The notes: a model not told the origin generated them from the letters alone. A stretch of 43,880 nucleotides of DNA from an uncultured Clostridia bacterium (GCA_947053595.1 CAMRSX010000011.1:1-43880), one strand, 5' to 3'. Positions 32,778 through 41,891 are shown, numbered from the stretch's first letter. Program-made: numbers and translations.

Positions 32778-35690
32778 TTAGAATGCTTTTCTGATGGTTT
32801 CAACTGGTTTTTGTCTTGAAACTGACGAAATTGGAAGAATGGCTGACACCATGCCAACGCCAAGGCTTAGGCCAAAGATAACCAAAATTTGTCGGATGCC
32901 AAAGGCGGCAAGTGGAATGTAAAGATTGAGATATTTTGTCAGGAACATGTTGATGAAGATGCATCCAATGCTGGCAAGCAAGGTGGCGCACAGCGCGTTG
33001 ATTATGGCAACGGCAATGGCTTCCACAACAAACATCTTGAGAATGTCGGCACCTCTTGCGCCAAGTGCGCGCAAAATGCCAATTTCGCCATATTTGTTTT
33101 TGATGCTGGTTGAGATGAAGTTTGAAAACATCACAATGCTGAACACCGCAAACACGCCAGACACAATCAAAAACAAAAGTGACAGATTGGAGAAAAATTC
33201 GCTGTTTGCCCTAATCATGGCAAGGGCGTTGTTTTTGCAGGTATAGCAAACACCGCTGGTTTTGAGCAGCAGTTTGCTTAGTGCGCCAATGCTGCCTTTG
33301 CCATTGTTGGTTGCAACAAAGCTGGAATATGGCCCTTGCATGAGGCTGATGCCAAGGTTGCTGATGCCGTTGTTGTCCATTATGAAAGCGCCAGTTGCAG
33401 AGATGTTGACATCGCAATAGAACCCAACAATTTTGTAAGTGTTGTTTTCAACTGGAATTTCAATTGGTTTGGTTGTGCCCGGTTGATATTTGCTGGTGTC
33501 CGTTTTCTTGACGGTGAAGCTTCGTTGAAAGATGCTTTCTTCTCGGGTTTGTCCGTTGTCGCGCACTTCTTGAATTTCTTCCAGTTTTGACAAGGCGTCT
33601 GTCAGCAGTTTCATTTTTTCTTGACCAGATTTGGACTTCAACTCGTCCAACGCCTGTTGAATTTCGGTTGAATAGCCGGCAAATTTTGGATATACATGCA
33701 CGCTGTTGTCGGCAAAAGTTTTGAGGGTTTGGATGATGTCTGAATAAAGCACAGAAAATTGATTTGCATCCAGCAAAATTTCGTTGTCAGAAAGTTCTGT
33801 TTTTGTGTTGTCCAAAAATGTGTATGGCAAAAATTGATTTTCTTCCGTCAGTTTGCCATTTACCAATTTTTGAAAGCTGTCAAACGTGTAAAACGAATCT
33901 CTTTGAGTTTTGACATTGTTGTTGTCGTTGGCAATAAATTCATATGAATATGCCTTGTTGATGAACTTGCTGAGGGTGTTGTGTTTTGCTATACAGTGGC
34001 TGGCAAAGCCCGGTTTTACAAAGCCATACAAATGCAAACTGTTGTTGATGTAGTTTACAAATTCAATTTGGTCCATGTTTGGGTGGTCTTCAAAGTTTTC
34101 CTTCATCTTGTCAAACTTTTTGTTGATTTTGCCAGCGTCCACAATGCCCACAATTTTATATTTCTGCTTTGCGCCAGCTGTGCCAAGGGTGAGAAAGAGG
34201 GGGCTTGCTGGATTGACAATCTCTTCAATGCTGTCAAGTTCTTTGGGCTCGTTGTCTGCGTTTTTGTATGTATAGTGCCAGTTGAGCATGCAATATGCAA
34301 AATATTCTGAAATGGCAATTTCGTCATATTCCTGTGGAAGGCGGCCGTCCAGCAGTGTGAAGTTGTATTTTTCAAGGTCTGCTTTGTCAAACTCAATGGC
34401 GCCGCGCAGGGTTTTGTAATAATAATATTTGCTTATTTTGTATGGCTCGGTGTTGTTGAGGTTGAGCTCCGCCGCTGCGCTTGTGCCAAAATAGAAAGAA
34501 TTGTAAACGCCTTTGATGTCATATCCCGTCTGATTGGAAAGAGTCTGCACAAGCGAGTTTCCAAAGTTGATTTCATAGCTGTTTTTGTTGCTTTCGGTTA
34601 TTTTGGTTGTCATGGTGATTGCGGGCGTGATGGAAGATTTTAGGGTGTTGCTTGCAAGGCGACCTTCGTCATATATGGCAAGTGAGTCAAACATCCCAAA
34701 GATGGAAAAAGCAAGCGCGCACAGAATGATGGTGATTGCAAGACGAATGCGCTTGGATTTGAGTGTGTTTAAGCCCAGTTTGATTGTGTCAAAAAAGCCG
34801 AGGTGTGTTTTGATGAAAGGCGAGGCGTCGTGATATTCTTGTTTTTTGTCAATTTTGGTTTGTTTTTTGATGACGTCAAGGTTGTCTGTCACATTGACAT
34901 CTTTTCCACTTTTGATTGCAGCCGTGAGTGTTTTCACTTCGTTTGCTTTCAGCTGTGCGCCACGTCTGACTGAAATGATGTCGGATTTTTCCACAATGTT
35001 TGTTTTTTGGCTGTCATCTTTGGTTATGGTGGTGTCACTTTCAATTTTTCCGTCTTTCATTTGGATGATTCTGTCTGCAAACTTGTTTGCCAGCTCCAAA
35101 TCGTGCGAAACCACAATCACCAGCTTTTCTTTTGAAAGCTTTTTAAGCAAATTCATGATTTGCAAGCCGTTTTCTGTGTCCAAGGCGCCAGTTGGCTCGT
35201 CCGCCATGATGATGGAAGGATTTTTCACAAGGGCGCGCGCAATGGCAACCCTTTGCCTCTGTCCGCCGGACAATTCTTGTGGGCGGCGGCTTAAGATGTC
35301 TTGCAAATCCACCTTCTGCAAAATCTGTTCAATTTTTTGCTTGTCATCCTTGATGCCTTGCAGTTGAGTTGCAAGGGCGATGTTTTTTTCAATTGTCATG
35401 TTGTCAAGCAGGTTGTATTCTTGAAAGACAAAGCCGATGTAAGTGTTGCGATAGCTGTCATAGTCAGATTTGGAGAAATCCTTGGTGCTTTTGCCCTTGA
35501 TGAGGATTTCGCCACTGGAGAAGTTGTCCAGCCCGCCAATGACATTGAGAAGGGTGGTTTTTCCCGAGCCGCTTTTGCCGGTTATGAACACCAAGCCATT
35601 GTCTTCAAAATATAAATCCACATCATTTAATGCGGCAACGTCATTGCTTTTTGTTTTATATATTTTGGAAACTTTTTTAAGTTCAAGCAT
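32778..35690 (-). CDS. MacB-like ABC transporter, ATPase and FtsX permease fused (copy 2)
   Basis: This 970-residue paralogue of the transporter at 23994-26954 has the same layout: ABC ATPase (Walker A, L-S-G-G-Q and Walker B as in copy 1), charged linker, first membrane helix near 318-338, a large extracytoplasmic domain, and a three-helix FtsX end finishing P-V-E-T-I-R-K-A-F. The ATPase core is DNA-identical to copy 1 over 510 bp, while the extracytoplasmic domain has diverged extensively (for example around residues 390-420 and 600-700). The two therefore probably share mechanism but differ in what they contact outside. The start ATG lies behind AAGGAG. It is divergent from another DUF5722 lipoprotein gene. 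Confidence 0.9.
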   Translation of the reverse strand: MLELKKVSKIYKTKSNDVAALNDVDLYFEDNGLVFITGKSGSGKTTLLNVIGGLDNFSSGEILIKGKSTKDFSKSDYDSYRNTYIGFVFQEYNLLDNMTIEKNIALATQLQGIKDDKQKIEQILQKVDLQDILSRRPQELSGGQRQRVAIARALVKNPSIIMADEPTGALDTENGLQIMNLLKKLSKEKLVIVVSHDLELANKFADRIIQMKDGKIESDTTITKDDSQKTNIVEKSDIISVRRGAQLKANEVKTLTAAIKSGKDVNVTDNLDVIKKQTKIDKKQEYHDASPFIKTHLGFFDTIKLGLNTLKSKRIRLAITIILCALAFSIFGMFDSLAIYDEGRLASNTLKSSITPAITMTTKITESNKNSYEINFGNSLVQTLSNQTGYDIKGVYNSFYFGTSAAAELNLNNTEPYKISKYYYYKTLRGAIEFDKADLEKYNFTLLDGRLPQEYDEIAISEYFAYCMLNWHYTYKNADNEPKELDSIEEIVNPASPLFLTLGTAGAKQKYKIVGIVDAGKINKKFDKMKENFEDHPNMDQIEFVNYINNSLHLYGFVKPGFASHCIAKHNTLSKFINKAYSYEFIANDNNNVKTQRDSFYTFDSFQKLVNGKLTEENQFLPYTFLDNTKTELSDNEILLDANQFSVLYSDIIQTLKTFADNSVHVYPKFAGYSTEIQQALDELKSKSGQEKMKLLTDALSKLEEIQEVRDNGQTREESIFQRSFTVKKTDTSKYQPGTTKPIEIPVENNTYKIVGFYCDVNISATGAFIMDNNGISNLGISLMQGPYSSFVATNNGKGSIGALSKLLLKTSGVCYTCKNNALAMIRANSEFFSNLSLLFLIVSGVFAVFSIVMFSNFISTSIKNKYGEIGILRALGARGADILKMFVVEAIAVAIINALCATLLASIGCIFINMFLTKYLNLYIPLAAFGIRQILVIFGLSLGVGMVSAILPISSVSRQKPVETIRKAF
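35088..35597. repeat. 510-bp exact direct repeat, copy 2 (ABC ATPase core)
   Basis: Identical to 26352-26861 at a constant offset of 8736 bases. It ends at a single mismatch at 35598, and homology continues to about 35614 before breaking down. With copy 1 it is a substrate for RecA-dependent deletion of everything between them. Confidence 0.95.
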
Positions 35691-35825
35691 AAAAACTCCT
35701 TAATAAACTTATATTTAATATATCACATAATACATAAAATTAAAAAAAAATACAGCAAATTTCCCCAAAATGTTTTGTTTTTTGACAAAATTGTGCCAAA
35801 ATTAGTTAAAATAAACAGCATCCAT

Positions 35826-35853
35826 TTGAATTTTATTTTTGAATGTGATATGA
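35826..35853 (+). promoter_or_regulatory. Promoter of DUF5722 lipoprotein gene, module 2
   Basis: TTGAAT (35826-35831), a 16-base spacer and TATGAT (35848-35853) with an extended -10 TG. A second possible -10 is the TATAAT at 35858-35863. The 9-mer ATGTGATAT around this -10 recurs inverted at 35720-35728, where it fits the extended -10 of the divergent ABC gene. Confidence 0.55.
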
Positions 35854-35890
35854 TATATATAATTTGTGTGAAATGGAGAAATTTTTTGGA

Positions 35891-37786
35891 ATGAAAAATT
35901 TTGTCAAGAAGTTACTTTTGATTTTTATGCTTCCAGTTGTTGCCAGCTTTGGGCTGACGGGATGTTCTTTTGGCGAGTTTGATTTTGACATCAACGCTGG
36001 CTATGACGAGGGCGACATTGTTTTGCCAGACTATGACTTTGCCATTTCTGCCACTTTGGACGAGATTGTTGTTTCGGCTTCCAACATTGGCGAAATTGGC
36101 GAAACAGCCAAATTGGTGGCGCTGCCAAGCCATCAATACCTTTATGGCGAAGATGTGCATGGCTTGGCTGAGGAAACTTCTGCCACACCAATTGAAATTG
36201 ATGAATATGACTGCGGCACAGAAAAGGATTTTGCTTTTGAAAGATATTTTGACGGCAAAACGGACGGAATTTATTTTAAATATTACATCTTGAGTGAATC
36301 GGACGAAATTTTGGCTGGGCCAATGTTCTGCACCGAAATTGAGCCGCTGTTTAAGCACGAGGTTCCAATTGTGCCAGTCAACAAAAAAGGCATCACCTGT
36401 GAAGACATATATGACCCCGTTGTGACCGACCTTGGCTGCTCTTACACCGAAATCAACTTTTTGGTTGACAGCATGATTGTGCCAAACGAAAGAATGGTGA
36501 ATGGAAAGGTTGTTCCAATTTTGTGGGAAGAGGGCACAAACGCAAACGGCGAGATGACAATTTCGGCAGACGGGCGCACCGAAGTGGTGGATTTTCTGGA
36601 CTTGAGCGGCACAAGATATTATTTCAGAGTTGGCGCCTTTAAATATTATGACAATTTGATTGGAGCCTTCACAGCCAGAAATGTCATCATGACACTCATT
36701 TTGCTGCTTCCAAATGTGACAGACCAATACATCCAGCCATACTTTTTGAAATATCCTGCCACAAAGGATGTCAAGACATATTTGCAACCAAACACTTCCA
36801 ATCAATATGGCGCCGGCTATTGGGCAGCATTTATGGAGTTTATGGCAAACAGATATTCCAAAGAAAACACCCCTTATGGCTATGTTCAGGCTTACATCCT
36901 TGGAAATGAAATTGACTTCTCTTCAATTTACAACGCCATAACTGGCCCCGGTCAACCGCCACTTTCGCTGGAGGACTATGTTGAAGAGTTTGAAAGAGAG
37001 ATGCGCATCTCCAATCAAGCGTTGAAGAAATATCATGCGTCCAGTCAGGTTTTTGTTTCGCTCACTCATTTTTGGGCGGCAAGACAAGAGGAATATGCGC
37101 CAAAGGAAATTGTGGACTATCTCACTCTCAAAACCCTAAGGCAGGGCAACTATGACTATGGCTTGACTGTTCATCCTTATGGCGTCAATCTTGCCAACCC
37201 AGAGTTCTGGAAAGGCGATTTGGCAACCGCAGGGCTCAACGGCTCGCTTAACACGCATTACATAACTTGGACAAATTTGGAAGTGCTGCAGCTTTATTTA
37301 GAGCAGCCAAGCAAAATGTGCAATGGCAAAGTGCGCTCGGTTTACATAACAGAAGGCGGGGTTTCGTCCTCCTCTTCGGGCGAACTGAAAGAGCTCACCA
37401 AAATGCAACAGGCAGCGGGCGTGGCATATTTATATTACAAGGCAACACAGCTAAGCTGCGTGAAAGCGGTGAGCTATTATCGCTTGGTGGACAATGCGGG
37501 CGACGGCGCATATTTTGGGCTTTTAAACGGAAAGTGGCAAAAGAAGCCTGCCTATAATGTTTGGAAATACATCGACACGCAATATTCATTTGATGTCAGC
37601 AGAGAATATCTTCAATATATCGAGTGGGTGACAATGGACGGTATGACATCAATCCCTCACGGCGTGGAGTTTGATGTAAGCGAATATAAAGACACCATGA
37701 AGCTGGTTGAAAGCCGATTTAATTGGGAAGAAAACTGGAATGAAGACTTGATTGTTGTGCGCTGGGTGGATGAAATTCTTACATAA
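35891..37786 (+). CDS. DUF5722 lipoprotein (module 2)
   Basis: The ATG at 35891 was chosen because GGAG lies 12 bases upstream and the resulting signal peptide (M-K-N-F-V-K-K-L to G-L-T-G-C) matches the paralogue at 27209; a longer in-frame reading from TTG 35864 has no site and overlaps the promoter. The 631-residue product is a single DUF5722 domain behind an acidic linker. Likely catalytic residues are E340 in G-N-E-I-D and E488 in I-T-E-G-G-V-S-S. The N-T-S-N-E motif of the other two copies is N-T-S-N-Q here. It is divergent from ABC copy 2 and precedes a beta-helix lipoprotein, repeating the order of module 1. Confidence 0.87.
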   Translation: MKNFVKKLLLIFMLPVVASFGLTGCSFGEFDFDINAGYDEGDIVLPDYDFAISATLDEIVVSASNIGEIGETAKLVALPSHQYLYGEDVHGLAEETSATPIEIDEYDCGTEKDFAFERYFDGKTDGIYFKYYILSESDEILAGPMFCTEIEPLFKHEVPIVPVNKKGITCEDIYDPVVTDLGCSYTEINFLVDSMIVPNERMVNGKVVPILWEEGTNANGEMTISADGRTEVVDFLDLSGTRYYFRVGAFKYYDNLIGAFTARNVIMTLILLLPNVTDQYIQPYFLKYPATKDVKTYLQPNTSNQYGAGYWAAFMEFMANRYSKENTPYGYVQAYILGNEIDFSSIYNAITGPGQPPLSLEDYVEEFEREMRISNQALKKYHASSQVFVSLTHFWAARQEEYAPKEIVDYLTLKTLRQGNYDYGLTVHPYGVNLANPEFWKGDLATAGLNGSLNTHYITWTNLEVLQLYLEQPSKMCNGKVRSVYITEGGVSSSSSGELKELTKMQQAAGVAYLYYKATQLSCVKAVSYYRLVDNAGDGAYFGLLNGKWQKKPAYNVWKYIDTQYSFDVSREYLQYIEWVTMDGMTSIPHGVEFDVSEYKDTMKLVESRFNWEENWNEDLIVVRWVDEILT

Positions 37787-37804
37787 CAAAATAAAAGAAA
37801 GAAA

Positions 37805-37837
37805 AGAAGGAAGAAAAAAATAATCTTCCTTTTTTTG
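37805..37837 (+). terminator. Rho-independent terminator
   Basis: AAGGAAGA pairs with TCTTCCTT around an A-rich loop, followed by six more T, after the module 2 DUF5722 gene. Confidence 0.75.
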
Positions 37838-37855
37838 TTTTGATGTCAATTCTGT

Positions 37856-37884
37856 TTGTTAGATTTGCTTTAAATATGTATAAT
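37856..37884 (+). promoter_or_regulatory. Promoter of the intact beta-helix lipoprotein gene
   Basis: TTGTTA (37856-37861), a 17-base spacer and TATAAT (37879-37884), about 17 bases before the AAGGAGGG site. Confidence 0.75.
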
Positions 37885-37911
37885 ATAAATATGTTTAAGC
37901 AAGGAGGGTTT

Positions 37912-40065
37912 ATGAAAAACAAACTTATGACATTTCTTTGCTGCGCAATGCTTGTAATCTGCGGGGGAGGGATTTTGGCACTTAGTGCTGGATGCGGCCC
38001 TAAGGATTATGACCTCAGCGCGGTTACTTTTGAAGACATGACGGTGGACTATAATGGGCAAGCGAGGTTCATCAGTCTGAATGGCGAACTTCCAGAAGGC
38101 TTGGATGTCAGCTATAAATATTACACAGACAATACATATCAAACAGAGGCTGCAAACACAGTTGATGTTGGCGTTTATTATGTTGTGGCAAGCTTTGCTC
38201 CAGCAAAGGGCTTCAACACTCCACAGCCAATGACAGCCACTCTCACAATCAATCCTGTCAACTTTATGGAGGTTGAACTAACGGTTTCTGCGTCTAATGC
38301 CAGCTTTGAAAACCCTGTTTTGGCAAAGAAGAATGTTGATGGCTCGTGGTATTTTGAAGCAAACAACAATGTTTATGACAAAATCACCATAACAAACAAT
38401 CAAAATGCCGCACAGACAGTGAGGTTCTATTTGGACAAACAACACACCACCGAGGCACCAGCAGCGCTGTTAAACTATGGTCAGAAAGTTTTTGTTGTCA
38501 CCACTTTGTCTGATAAAAATCACAACAGCCTTGAGCTTTCTTTTGAAATTTGCATTGAAAGAAAGACGGTGGAAATTTCAACTTTTGAAGACTTAACCAA
38601 AATGTATGACGATGTGCATGGGCAAAATGCGTTAAGCCAAACTGCAAGACAAAACATCAGATATATGCTTATGAACGACATCAACTGCGCTGACGAACAA
38701 GGCAATGCAAGGCTTTGGAAGTCAATTGGCAGCGTTTATGGCAACGGACTTTTCTTCTGCAGCGAGTTTGACGGAAATGGGCACACAATTTCAAACCTCA
38801 AATACACAGCCGAATCTGTGGACAAAGATTCCACCTATGCAAACGACGGTTTGTTTGTAAGTTTCTTTGGAAACGCTTATGACTGTGACATTCACGATGT
38901 CACATTTGAAAACATCAACATTCAAGTCAACAAAGACGATTTTGAACGCGTTGACCACGAATTGTGGGGCGCTCAAAACCCAGTTTATGCCGCTGTTGTT
39001 GTGGGAAGGCTGGAAAGCGCTCAAGTGGACTCCACAAAACCTGCCACCTTTGTTCGTGACATCGTTGTGAAAAATTGCAGCATCAAAGTGGATGCGTTCA
39101 AGCAATATGTTGGTGGAATCATTGCAAAAGACCAAGTGTCTGACAACGAAATTTCTGTCAGAGAAAATTTGAATGTAATAAATTGCGAAATCTTTGGCAT
39201 CAGCACTGAGTATATGGATTCCATGTGGGTTGGTGGCATCTCTGGAGTTTGTGACCAATCTGCTGGATATCTTTACAAAAACTGCACAGTGAGCAATGTC
39301 AAGATTGGTTTCGATTATGACAGCTATGCTGCTGCCACAACAATGCAAGAAAAAAATCAATATGTTTCACTTGTGAATGAGGCTATTGCCGGCGGCTTTG
39401 TTGGCACAATTGGCACAAAGACAAAATTTGAAAATTGCACACTTGACAACTATCTCATTGCAACCACCAGAAAAACAGGCTATTACAGCGGTCTTTCCAG
39501 CAAGGTGGAGTTTGAAAACTGCTTCCACATTCAAAGTGACCCAAATTGGAACGGGCATGTTGGAGTTTACAATCGCACCCAACAAATTGACGAAACCGAT
39601 TTAAATTGGGCAGACGCAACCTATGTCAAACCAACTCCACAGCCACCAAAATCAAGCTTAAGCACAAGCAAGAATGAATATGTTGTTGGCGAAAAGATTG
39701 TGGTGTTTGTGACAGCAGAATCTGACTATGTTGTGACAAATGAAAACATGGAAGAAGCAGGCAAGTGGTGGGTTGCACTTTTCAGAAAAGGCTCTTTTGA
39801 AACAAATCAAGACAGCTATTTGGCGTATTCATATTTGCTTAACTTTGACCAAGATGGATTGGACGAATCTTTCTATACACACAAAAACTTGCAAGGCAAA
39901 AAATCGTTCTTCTTGGTTCAAGAGGCGGGCATGTATTGGAACGGAAATCCTGCCCCAGCCGAACTTGAAGAAGGGGAGTATGAGCTTGTGTTGTTCAATG
40001 GATATGCTTCACCGGGAGTTTATAATGTTGAATTGCGCGCAAACTTCGCAGTTGTTGCTGCATGA
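37912..40065 (+). CDS. MBG/beta-helix surface lipoprotein with C-terminal Ig-like repeat
   Basis: The start is the ATG behind AAGGAGGG; a longer in-frame reading from 37840 includes the promoter. The signal peptide ends A-L-S-A-G-C and is nearly the same as that of the frameshifted paralogue at 29363, but its Gly codons (GGG GGA GGG) keep the frame and break the homopolymer. The 717-residue product has an MBG-type domain (Y-N-G-Q-A-R-F-I), a second beta domain, and a beta-helix with GLUG-like turns (F-D-G-N-G-H-T-I-S-N). At the C-terminus, about residues 580-717, it carries one W-W-V-A-L-F / Y-E-L-V-L-F Ig-like repeat of the type in the 1432-residue protein. The paralogue lacks this last repeat. 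It is likely an adhesin or glycan-binding surface protein. Confidence 0.85.
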   Translation: MKNKLMTFLCCAMLVICGGGILALSAGCGPKDYDLSAVTFEDMTVDYNGQARFISLNGELPEGLDVSYKYYTDNTYQTEAANTVDVGVYYVVASFAPAKGFNTPQPMTATLTINPVNFMEVELTVSASNASFENPVLAKKNVDGSWYFEANNNVYDKITITNNQNAAQTVRFYLDKQHTTEAPAALLNYGQKVFVVTTLSDKNHNSLELSFEICIERKTVEISTFEDLTKMYDDVHGQNALSQTARQNIRYMLMNDINCADEQGNARLWKSIGSVYGNGLFFCSEFDGNGHTISNLKYTAESVDKDSTYANDGLFVSFFGNAYDCDIHDVTFENINIQVNKDDFERVDHELWGAQNPVYAAVVVGRLESAQVDSTKPATFVRDIVVKNCSIKVDAFKQYVGGIIAKDQVSDNEISVRENLNVINCEIFGISTEYMDSMWVGGISGVCDQSAGYLYKNCTVSNVKIGFDYDSYAAATTMQEKNQYVSLVNEAIAGGFVGTIGTKTKFENCTLDNYLIATTRKTGYYSGLSSKVEFENCFHIQSDPNWNGHVGVYNRTQQIDETDLNWADATYVKPTPQPPKSSLSTSKNEYVVGEKIVVFVTAESDYVVTNENMEEAGKWWVALFRKGSFETNQDSYLAYSYLLNFDQDGLDESFYTHKNLQGKKSFFLVQEAGMYWNGNPAPAELEEGEYELVLFNGYASPGVYNVELRANFAVVAA

Positions 40066-40072
40066 CAACTTC

Positions 40073-40104
40073 AAAAAAATCCACAAACAAATGTGGATTT
40101 TTTT
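40073..40104 (+). terminator. Rho-independent terminator
   Basis: AAAAAATCCACA pairs with TGTGGATTTTTT around a short A-rich loop and continues into T-rich DNA. Confidence 0.85.
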
Positions 40105-40175
40105 GTTGCAAACAAGTTTCTGCAAAAAAGTCAAGATGGGCAGGCAATTTTTTTTGTTTGAGGCATGGATTTTAT

Positions 40176-40205
40176 TTGACAAAAACTCATATTATATGAT
40201 ATATT
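40176..40205 (+). promoter_or_regulatory. Promoter of the nfeD-SPFH operon
   Basis: TTGACA (40176-40181), an 18-base spacer and TATATT (40200-40205) with an extended -10 TG. Confidence 0.7.
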
Positions 40206-40226
40206 ATTTTCATAAAAGGAGGGGCT

Positions 40227-40934
40227 ATGGATGTGATGTTTTGGGTCTGGCTTGGCGTGATTATTGTGACTGCCATCATCGAATTTGTCACTTTGGAAAT
40301 GGTTTCAATTTGGTTCACAGCTGGGGCAATCATTCCGTTCATCATGGCGGCAACCAACGCTGTCAGGTGGGAAGTGCAACTTGTTACGTTCATTGTGCTG
40401 TCGGCAATCTTGGTGGCTTCGCTTAGGGGCGTGACAAAAAGATATTTATTGCGAAATTCCAACGAAAAAACCAATGTTGATGCTTTGATTGGGCAAAAAG
40501 TCAGAATGCTTTCGCGCACTGATTTTGAAACCATGGGCAGCGTAAAAATTGGCGATGTCATCTGGAGCGCAATTGGAGAAAATCAGCAGACAATCCAAAA
40601 AGACGAAATTGTTGAGATTATTAAAGTTGAAGGCAACAAGCTTGTGGTGATGACGGTTGAAGAGCAAACTGAAAATCCAATCGCTGTGGATGAAGGGGTG
40701 CAAACAACAGCCAAAAAAGCGGAAGAAAATGCCAGCGGGGCGCAATTGGGAAAGAAAAGTGCGCCAAAAACCGTAAAATCTGCAAATTCAACCGCAAAAA
40801 CAACGCAAACTGCAAGAAAAACCGCGGCAAAAAAACCGCAGGCTGCAAAAGCATCGGGGCAAAATTCAACGGCCAAGGCAAAACCTAAAAAGGTTGAAAC
40901 AAAAACAAACAAAACAAATCAATCAAAAAAATAA
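40227..40934 (+). CDS. NfeD-like membrane protein with long basic tail
   Basis: The 235-residue protein has two or three membrane helices in its first 70 residues and then an OB-fold domain (about 85-145) with the G-x-x-G-x-V / G-x-x-W-x-A pattern of short NfeD proteins. Residues from about 155 to the end form a low-complexity Lys/Ala/Thr tail of histone H1 style, not part of the usual NfeD family. NfeD proteins partner stomatin/SPFH proteins and help organise membrane microdomains. Here the partner gene follows after 16 bases. The start is the ATG behind AAGGAGGGG. The basic tail could bind nucleic acid, acidic lipid or teichoic acid, depending on which side of the membrane it lies. Confidence 0.85.
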   Translation: MDVMFWVWLGVIIVTAIIEFVTLEMVSIWFTAGAIIPFIMAATNAVRWEVQLVTFIVLSAILVASLRGVTKRYLLRNSNEKTNVDALIGQKVRMLSRTDFETMGSVKIGDVIWSAIGENQQTIQKDEIVEIIKVEGNKLVVMTVEEQTENPIAVDEGVQTTAKKAEENASGAQLGKKSAPKTVKSANSTAKTTQTARKTAAKKPQAAKASGQNSTAKAKPKKVETKTNKTNQSKK

Positions 40935-40950
40935 AGGAGAATAAAATAAA

Positions 40951-41883
40951 ATGATTGTAGGAATTGTATTAGGAGTTTTGGGGGCACTTTTGCTTTTGCT
41001 TTTGTGCGTTTCCCTCAAAGTGGTAAGACAGGCAACAGCAGTTGTTGTGGAAAGATTGGGAAAATATCATAAGACACTTGACACAGGTGTGCATATGATT
41101 ATTCCATTTTTTGACAAGGTTTCAAAACCAATTTCACTTAAAGAAATTGTGGCAGATTTTAAGCCACAACCAGTAATCACAAAAGACAATGTGACAATGC
41201 AAATTGACACAGTTGTATATTTTCAAGTGACAGACCCAAAGCTGTTCACTTATGGCGTTGACAGCCCAATCCGTGCGATTGAAAACTTGACAGCAACAAC
41301 TCTTCGTAACATTGTTGGTGAACTGGAGCTTGACGAAACTTTGACATCTCGTGACACAGTCAACACAAAAATGCGTCAAATTTTGGACGAAGCAACAGAC
41401 CCATGGGGAATTAAAATCAACCGTGTGGAACTGAAAAACATTCTGCCTCCAAAGGACATTCAAGAGGCAATGGAAAAGCAGATGCGTGCAGAGCGTGAAC
41501 GCCGTGAACAAATTTTGCGTGCAGAAGGTGAAAAGAAATCCAGCATTCTTGTGGCAGAAGGTGAAAAGCAAGCACAAATCTTGCGCGCAGAAGCTGCAAA
41601 AGCAACAGAAATTTTGCAAGCAGAAGCTGACAGAGAGGCCACCATTGCAAGAGCAACTGGTGAAAACAAGGCAATTGAACTCATCAACAAAGCAAATCCA
41701 AGCGCTGCATACATCACTTTGCAAGGCTTTGAGGCATTGAAGGCATTGGCAGATGGTCAGTCCACAAAACTGATTGTTCCAAGCGAAATTCAAAACGTTG
41801 CAGGTCTTCTTTCCAGCATGACAGAAGTTGTTGGCGCAACAAAAGGTTCAAAACCAGCTGGCAAAACACAACCTAAGAAATAA
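40951..41883 (+). CDS. Stomatin-like SPFH (Band 7) protein
   Basis: The 310-residue protein starts with one membrane helix (about 4-22) followed by an SPFH domain (about 25-190) with the hallmark V-V-E-R-L-G-K-Y, T-K-D-N-V-T and E-L-x-E-T-L-T-S-R segments. A long Ala/Glu coiled coil (about 165-240) comes next, and then a conserved A-L-A-D-G-Q-S-T-K-L-I-V-P-S block. Such proteins form large membrane rings that confine lipids and membrane proteases; the closest types are QmcA and stomatin. It follows an NfeD-like gene in the same operon, the classical pairing. The ATG lies behind AAGGAG. A short Lys-rich C-terminal tail echoes that of its partner. Confidence 0.92.
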   Translation: MIVGIVLGVLGALLLLLLCVSLKVVRQATAVVVERLGKYHKTLDTGVHMIIPFFDKVSKPISLKEIVADFKPQPVITKDNVTMQIDTVVYFQVTDPKLFTYGVDSPIRAIENLTATTLRNIVGELELDETLTSRDTVNTKMRQILDEATDPWGIKINRVELKNILPPKDIQEAMEKQMRAERERREQILRAEGEKKSSILVAEGEKQAQILRAEAAKATEILQAEADREATIARATGENKAIELINKANPSAAYITLQGFEALKALADGQSTKLIVPSEIQNVAGLLSSMTEVVGATKGSKPAGKTQPKK

Positions 41884-41891
41884 TTAAAAAC

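Noticed and set aside
35720..35851. Inverted pair ATATCACAT / ATGTGATAT as an operator in the second divergent region
   Set aside because: Each 9-mer coincides with the extended -10 element of one of the divergent promoters, which is enough to explain the similarity.
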